From contig CALMOO010000562.1 in assembly GCA_937871705.1 (NCBI GenBank), positions 1-9,544 of the forward strand: 9,544 bases of DNA, in the 5' to 3' direction. Under the pieces are notes generated by a model. The model was not told the DNA's origin and did no database searches. It saw nothing but the letters and a program-made list of their open reading frames with translations. This DNA is from an uncultured Hymenobacter sp. (GTDB lineage: Bacteria > Bacteroidota > Bacteroidia > Cytophagales > Hymenobacteraceae). Shown here piece by piece: positions 6,054 through 9,544 of the stretch. Made by a program: the position numbers and the translations under genes. The stretch's first letter is position 1; each line of letters begins with the position of its first letter.

Positions 6054-7115
6054 ATGCTTTCCAACCATGCCTCGCGGGCCAGTACGCCCGCCTTCATGCC
6101 CGTGCTGCCGGGCCTGCACGTGCTACGCGACGTGTTTGTGAACCTCTACTACGCGGCTGCCGTGCCTGAGCAGCCGCTTGGGCCTTGGGTGCTGATTGAC
6201 ACTGGCCTGCCCGGCTCAGCGCATAAAATTAAAAAGCACGCCGACGAAGTGTTTGGGCCTGCCAATCCGCCCGTGGCCATCCTGATGACGCACGCGCACT
6301 TCGACCACGCTGGCAGCTTGGAAGAACTGCTCAAAGCTTGGCCCGACGTGGCCGTGTATGCGCATCCGCTAGAGCTGCCCTACCTCACGGGGCGCTCGGC
6401 CTACCCCCCGCCCGACCCCACGGTGGGCCGGGGCTTGCTCTCGTATCTCTCGTTTATTTACCCCAAGCACCCGTACGATGTCGGCGACCGCGTGCACCCG
6501 CTGCCCCCCGATGGTAGCGTGCCCGGCCTGCCCGGCTGGCGCTGGCTGCCTACGCCGGGCCACACGCCGGGCCACGTTTCGTTTTTTCGCGAGCAAGGCA
6601 ATGTGCTAGTGGCTGGCGATGCTTTCACCACCGTGTTTGAAGAGTCGGGCTGGGCTACCCTCACCCAAAAGCAAGTAGTGCACGGCCCGCCTGCCTACTT
6701 CACTCCCGACTGGGATGCCGCCCGCGACTCCGTGGCGCTGCTGGCGCACCTCGACCCAGAAGTAGCGGCCACTGGCCACGGCATTCCGATGCACGGCGAC
6801 TTGCTGCGCGCGCAGCTGACGCAGCTAGCGGCGCAGTTCGACACCCTGGCCCGGCCCAAGATGGGCCGCTACGTGCGCCACCCCGCCATCGCGGATGCCA
6901 GCGGCGTGCGCGCCGTGCCGCCGCCGCTGCTGAGCCCCTGGGTGAAAGGCCTGGCCATTGCCGGCGCAGTGCTGGGCCTGGTAACCATCATCGCCAGCGA
7001 CCGCAAGGGCAAGAAAAACAAGAAAACGTACCGGGCACCTTACCGCGATAATCCGGCTTCTCCGCAGCCAGCTGCGACTATGCCCTTCGCCGTTAGAAAG
7101 ACCAAAAAAGGCTAG
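6054..7115 (+). CDS. MBL-fold metallo-hydrolase with C-terminal membrane segment
   Basis: I choose the ATG at 6054 (353 residues); a TTG at 6018 would add 12 residues but abuts a hairpin. The N-terminal part (PVLPGLHVLRDVFVNLYYA, then WVLIDTGLPG) is typical of metallo-beta-lactamase-fold hydrolases. The zinc-binding signature THAHFDH supplies His80, His82, Asp84 and His85. PGHTPGH gives His170, AGDAF gives Asp189 and TGHG gives His242, so both metal sites look complete. The family includes glyoxalase II, lactonases and many uncharacterised hydrolases; the substrate cannot be told. After the catalytic domain comes a hydrophobic segment at about 297-314 (WVKGLAIAGAVLGLVTIIA), then a basic Lys-rich tail of about 40 residues. 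With no signal peptide, this suggests a tail-anchored protein with the enzyme in the cytoplasm. Confidence 0.87.
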   Translation: MLSNHASRASTPAFMPVLPGLHVLRDVFVNLYYAAAVPEQPLGPWVLIDTGLPGSAHKIKKHADEVFGPANPPVAILMTHAHFDHAGSLEELLKAWPDVAVYAHPLELPYLTGRSAYPPPDPTVGRGLLSYLSFIYPKHPYDVGDRVHPLPPDGSVPGLPGWRWLPTPGHTPGHVSFFREQGNVLVAGDAFTTVFEESGWATLTQKQVVHGPPAYFTPDWDAARDSVALLAHLDPEVAATGHGIPMHGDLLRAQLTQLAAQFDTLARPKMGRYVRHPAIADASGVRAVPPPLLSPWVKGLAIAGAVLGLVTIIASDRKGKKNKKTYRAPYRDNPASPQPAATMPFAVRKTKKG

Positions 7116-7183
7116 TGCTCATCGGGTGTGGCGGTATGGCTGGCAGCGCAGCGCCGGCCTGCAAGCTGCGCATAAACGCAAGC

Positions 7184-7213
7184 AGGGGGTAGGAGATTCT
7201 TCTCCTACCCCCT
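7184..7213. terminator. Bidirectional terminator with GGGGGTAGGAGA stem
   Basis: A perfect 13-bp stem (7184-7196 with 7201-7213) closes a 4-base loop (TTCT). Three further pairs form with one bulged base (7181-7183 with 7215-7217). It lies between the convergent ends of the MBL-fold gene and the flavin reductase gene, directly next to the latter's stop codon. The arms are one forward and one reverse copy of the recurring G-run/TAG motif. Confidence 0.75.
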
Positions 7214-7219
7214 TGCTAT

Positions 7220-7855
7220 TTAGCGAATAGCTTCGGGCATTTGCCCTGGGCGGGCGTAGCCGAAACGCACCGGCGGCTCCACAGCGTGGTAGCCATCGAG
7301 CCCCGTAATGGCGGCTTCGCCCAAGGCCACCAGGTCGAGGGTGCCGTCGGGGCGCAGGGCCTCGGGGCGCACGTACACATGCTCGACTGTGCCCACCAGC
7401 AGCGCGGTGCCATTGAAGATGGCGTGCTCCTCGCGCAGCCGCAACCCAATGCTCAGTGGACTTTCGGCCACGTAGGGCGCCGGAAAATCGTCGCGGTACA
7501 CGGCCGTAAAGCCACAGGCTTCAAACTCCGACACGTCGTCGTCGAAGTTGGCCGAGGTATAGTGCGCTTGCGCCAGCATGGTCAGCGGCACGTGGTTGAG
7601 GGTGTAGCAGCCACCATTTTGCTTGATGTTCTGGTAGGTGTGGCGCGGCACGGTGGTGGGCCGCGTCACGATGCCCAGCACGGGCGGGTCGGAGCCCAGG
7701 TGCAGGGCCGAGCTGAAAATGGCCAGGTTGGTTTGGCCATCGGGCGCGGCGGTGCCCACGAGGTTGGCCGGCTTGAAGCCCGGCAAGCCATTGACGAGGT
7801 TGAGGCGGTAAACCTTTTCGAAAGCCGTGATGTCGGCGGCGGTAATGTGGCGCAT
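7220..7855 (-). CDS. Flavin reductase family protein (FMN-binding split barrel)
   Basis: This 211-residue protein matches the flavin reductase-like family. The N-terminal part reads VNGLPGFKPANLVGTAAPDGQ, then TNLAIFSSALHLGSDPPVLGIV (about 48-69), the usual FMN-phosphate-binding region of the split barrel. NIKQNGGCYTLNHV and a downstream FNGTALLVGTVEHVYV strand follow. The C-terminus has ITGLDGYH and RFGYARPGQ, a pattern common in Bacteroidota members. Such proteins bind FMN or FAD and may reduce flavin with NAD(P)H or act as oxidoreductases; the partner is unknown. It is cytoplasmic. The start codon at 7855 directly abuts a CCTACCCCC sequence on the coding strand. It lies 90 bases downstream of the creatininase family gene on the same strand and could be co-transcribed with it. 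Confidence 0.87.
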   Translation of the reverse strand: MRHITAADITAFEKVYRLNLVNGLPGFKPANLVGTAAPDGQTNLAIFSSALHLGSDPPVLGIVTRPTTVPRHTYQNIKQNGGCYTLNHVPLTMLAQAHYTSANFDDDVSEFEACGFTAVYRDDFPAPYVAESPLSIGLRLREEHAIFNGTALLVGTVEHVYVRPEALRPDGTLDLVALGEAAITGLDGYHAVEPPVRFGYARPGQMPEAIR

Positions 7856-7864
7856 GGGGGTAGG
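7856..7864 (+). repeat. GGGGGTAGG motif abutting flavin reductase start codon
   Basis: GGGGGTAGG on the plus strand reads CCTACCCCC directly before the flavin reductase ATG on the minus strand. It is an exact copy of the core motif that recurs in the intergenic DNA. It replaces any ribosome-binding purine run, in keeping with the weak Shine-Dalgarno use of Bacteroidota. Confidence 0.5.
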
Positions 7865-7882
7865 AAAGTGGCAGTTTCCTGC

Positions 7883-7909
7883 GCTTACGCAGAAACCCTA
7901 TGCGTAAGC
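7883..7909. promoter_or_regulatory. Inverted repeat in spacer upstream of flavin reductase gene
   Basis: GCTTACGCA (7883-7891) and its perfect complement TGCGTAAGC (7901-7909) are separated by 9 bases. The site is 28 bases upstream of the flavin reductase start and about 36 bases after the stop codon of the upstream gene. It has no T-run beside it. It could be an operator for a dimeric regulator, or a leader hairpin. Confidence 0.45.
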
Positions 7910-7945
7910 CCGCCACGCTGGCTGGAGTTCGGCAGACCAAGCACT

Positions 7946-8713
7946 TTACTCGTATAAATCATTTACATCGGCCGCCGCCAGCTCTACCAGAAACTGCCCT
8001 AGCTGTTGCGTGAGCGCTTGCAAAAACGCCTCGCCCTTTGCCGCCGTGGCAGCGGCGGGGTTGCCCGCCCCCGTGTCGGCCGTGACCTGGCTCCACTCAC
8101 GCTGAGCCCAAGCCCACTCGCGCAGCGCCCGAATGCGGAACTGCTTGTTTGCGCCCGAGCCGGCTTCGCCCAGCGGGCGCACCAGGTGCGGGGCAATGTG
8201 GAGCATCATGCTGGTTTCCATCTCGTCGGCGTGGTCGCCGGGCGCATCGAAAAACTGACTTCGGTCTACTATTCTGAATAAGGTGGCGGTGGAAAGAAAC
8301 ACCGTCGGGAATTCGGCTTGCAGCTCGCGCAGCATTTGCCGGAAGTCGTTGCCGCCGTGCCCATTCAACAGCACCAACTTCGGGATGCCCTGGCGGGCCA
8401 GCACCTGCACCACATCGCGCAAGATGGCCAGCTGCGTGCTGGGGTTCAGGTTCATATCGAGGGTAATATCCAGCTGGCCCGTATTTACCCCAAATGGGAT
8501 GGTGGGCAATACCACCACCTTGGCGCCCTGCTCCCAGGCTAGCCGCGCGGCCTCGGCCGCCACGTAGTCGCACTGGTAGTTATCGGTGCCGTAGGGTAAG
8601 TGGTAGTTGTGGGCTTCGGTGGCTCCCCAAGGTAGAATTACTACGTCGAAGGCAGCGGCTTTTACGGCCTGCCAGGTCGTTTCGGCCAGGATGTAGGGGC
8701 GAGGAGTGGGCAT
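7946..8713 (-). CDS. Creatininase family amidohydrolase
   Basis: This 255-residue protein has the family's metal-binding signatures. ILPWGATEAHNYHLPYGTD (26-44) carries Glu33, His35 and Asp44. LLNGHGGN (115-122) carries His119. DHADEMETSMML (160-171) carries Glu164. Length and motif order are as expected for the creatininase family, whose members include creatinine amidohydrolase, ring-opening amidohydrolases, a formylaminopyrimidine deformylase and MftE-type peptidases. The true substrate cannot be told from this sequence. The usual Gly-Ser/Ala-x-Glu-x-His-Gly motif reads GATEAHNYH here, with Asn-Tyr in place of Gly-Pro. It is cytoplasmic. It shares its strand with the flavin reductase gene downstream and the peptide transporter gene upstream. 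A separate promoter is likely because a palindromic element lies between it and the transporter. Confidence 0.87.
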   Translation of the reverse strand: MPTPRPYILAETTWQAVKAAAFDVVILPWGATEAHNYHLPYGTDNYQCDYVAAEAARLAWEQGAKVVVLPTIPFGVNTGQLDITLDMNLNPSTQLAILRDVVQVLARQGIPKLVLLNGHGGNDFRQMLRELQAEFPTVFLSTATLFRIVDRSQFFDAPGDHADEMETSMMLHIAPHLVRPLGEAGSGANKQFRIRALREWAWAQREWSQVTADTGAGNPAAATAAKGEAFLQALTQQLGQFLVELAAADVNDLYE

Positions 8714-8778
8714 GTCAAAAGAAAGAAAATAGGTGGTTAGTGGGTCTCAGGTTAGGTACCTTATTCTTGCCGGTAGCT

Positions 8779-8880
8779 CCACCCCCGGCCCCTCCTCTTC
8801 GAGAGAGGGGAGCCTCACGTTCGCGAACGTCTGCTGACGTCTGGCTCACCTCGCCTGAAGGGTAGGGGTAGGGTGTGGGG
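8779..8880. repeat. REP/MITE-like palindromic intergenic element
   Basis: The spacer between two codirectional genes holds an element with imperfect 22-bp inverted ends (8779-8800 against 8857-8878; 17 of 22 positions match). A central 14-bp perfect palindrome ACGTTCGCGAACGT lies at 8817-8830. Next to it is a direct repeat of ACGTCTG at 8827-8833 and 8837-8843. A smaller hairpin with one bulge, CCCCTCCTCT against AGAGAGGGG, lies at about 8790-8810, and GAGCC / GGCTC flank the palindrome. There is no coding capacity. The layout is that of a repeated extragenic palindrome or miniature inverted-repeat element. Confidence 0.5.
8860..8880 (+). other. G-quadruplex motif
   Basis: Four G-runs (8860-8862, 8865-8868, 8871-8873 and 8877-8880) are separated by TA, TA and TGT. 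This meets the standard quadruplex pattern with short loops. It lies 14 bases beyond the stop codon of the peptide transporter gene, with the G-rich strand as that gene's template strand. Confidence 0.6.
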
Positions 8881-8894
8881 TTACGCTCATCCGC

Positions 8895-9544
8895 TCACTC
8901 CGCCTCGGTTTCGGGGGGTAGGGCCACCGCTGCCACGTAGATTTTCTCGGGTAGCCGCGAAGCCACCAACGCAAACAGCGTGACGTTCACGGCCATCAGC
9001 CCCACCGAAAACCAGTAGAAGTTTGCGCCCTGCAAGCCGGCTAGCCAGCCGCCCCGCGCAATGCTGCCGTTGAGCAAGCTCAGCCCAAAGTTGGCTGCCG
9101 CGATGGTGAGCACCCACAGGGCCGTGGTAAGGCTTTTTAAAGCCTTAGGCGCGTGGGTATAAGCATATTCTAGCCCCGTGATAGCGACCGTGATGACGCC
9201 GCCCACCAGCACGCAGTAGGCCAGCACCTGCCACCACGCCGAAGGGTGGCCGCCGGCATCGATGCGACGCTGCACCCCGCCGATGATGACCACCGCCAGC
9301 GCCGCCACCACCATGCCCGCGCCCATACGCCGCAGCGGCGTCACGCGCACCCCGCGCCGCGCCAGGGCGGGGTAGAGGCCGTAAGTCAGCACCGGGTTGA
9401 GCATGATTCCGAACACGATGCCCGAGAGCTGCAGCTGCTCGGCCAGCGGCCGGAAGCCCGGCCACAGCTCCCGGTTGAGGTGCGTAGCCTGCAGCACCCA
9501 CTCCGACGAGCTTTGCTCGTTCAGCATCCAGAGCACCGGCACGA
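8895..9544 (-). CDS. POT/PTR2 family peptide transporter, C-terminal part (5' end outside window)
   Basis: The frame is open to the right window edge, so the true start lies outside and the first codons seen are internal. About 216 residues are present. They match the C-terminal half of proton-dependent oligopeptide transporters. The stretch WMLNEQSSSEWVLQA corresponds to the family's DQQGSTW-type helix start. LEYAYTHAPKALKSLTTALWVLT corresponds to the conserved E(F/Y)xYTxAPKxMKSxxxALW block. About five membrane helices are seen: near SGIVFGIMLNPVLTYGLYPAL, AGMVVAALAVVIIGGV, VLAYCVLVGGVITVAI, ALWVLTIAAANFGLSLL and FYWFSVGLMAVNVTLFALVA. It should import di- or tripeptides with protons at the inner membrane. 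The last codons contain a copy of the G-run/TAG motif (8913-8923). Confidence 0.83.
   Translation of the reverse strand, partial: VPVLWMLNEQSSSEWVLQATHLNRELWPGFRPLAEQLQLSGIVFGIMLNPVLTYGLYPALARRGVRVTPLRRMGAGMVVAALAVVIIGGVQRRIDAGGHPSAWWQVLAYCVLVGGVITVAITGLEYAYTHAPKALKSLTTALWVLTIAAANFGLSLLNGSIARGGWLAGLQGANFYWFSVGLMAVNVTLFALVASRLPEKIYVAAVALPPETEAE

Noticed and set aside
7241..7957. Plus-strand open frame of 238 codons opposite the flavin reductase gene
   Set aside because: It is the complement of a well-supported flavin reductase gene, is rich in His/Arg/Gly/Val, and runs across the intergenic dyad.
1..9544. CRISPR array, tRNA, rRNA or complete insertion sequence
   Set aside because: No regularly spaced direct repeats, cloverleaf-like segments, rRNA-like stretches or transposase motifs were seen on either strand.
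7220..9544. A functional module of peptide transporter, creatininase-family enzyme and flavin reductase
   Set aside because: The genes are codirectional, but the spacers are 181 and 90 bases with palindromic structures, and the substrates do not suggest a shared pathway; the evidence is too thin to propose a system.

Overview
The window looks like a chromosomal segment of a GC-rich member of the Bacteroidota, most probably a Hymenobacter-like member of the Cytophagales. Four things suggest this. One gene encodes a secreted protein ending in a type IX secretion (T9SS) type A sorting domain. Another encodes a Bacteroidota-type Wzi-family outer-membrane protein. Gene starts lack clear Shine-Dalgarno sequences. 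Intergenic DNA repeatedly carries a GGGGTAGG-like motif that I associate with Hymenobacter-type genomes. GC content is high (about 60-75% in most genes), with two AT-richer exceptions described below. The species assignment is inference; no rRNA or tRNA gene is present to confirm it.

Layout from left to right. (1) 1-1336, minus: a Wzi-like outer-membrane beta-barrel protein, cut by the left window edge. (2) 1337-1642: a divergent intergenic region with an AT-rich patch. (3) 1643-2905, plus: a TPM-domain (YgcG-like) membrane-anchored protein with a low-complexity tail. (4) 2920-2981: two tandem hairpins forming a terminator between convergent genes. (5) 3011-3985, minus: a T9SS cargo protein of clearly lower GC. 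(6) 4062-5234, minus: an alpha/beta-hydrolase (lipase/esterase-like) whose gene carries an in-frame, AT-rich, palindromic insertion of about 130 bp. (7) 5457-5840, plus: a small lipoprotein with a very strong hairpin after it. (8) 6054-7115, plus: a metallo-beta-lactamase-fold hydrolase with a C-terminal membrane segment, ending at a hairpin shared with the convergent next gene. (9) 7220-7855, minus: a flavin reductase family protein. (10) 7946-8713, minus: a creatininase family amidohydrolase. (11) 8779-8880: a REP/MITE-like palindromic element with a G-quadruplex motif. (12) 8895-9544, minus: the C-terminal part of a POT/PTR2 peptide transporter, cut by the right edge.

The genes do not form one obvious pathway. 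Several are envelope-related (Wzi, TPM protein, T9SS cargo, lipoprotein, peptide transporter). The peptide transporter, creatininase-family enzyme and flavin reductase are codirectional and could be partly co-transcribed, but the first two are separated by the palindromic element. I do not see a complete new multi-gene system. The most unusual item is the palindromic element that appears to have inserted in frame in the hydrolase gene, in the manner of protein-coding palindromic elements known from Rickettsia. Next is the recurring GGGGTAGG motif, which several hairpins use as stem sequence.
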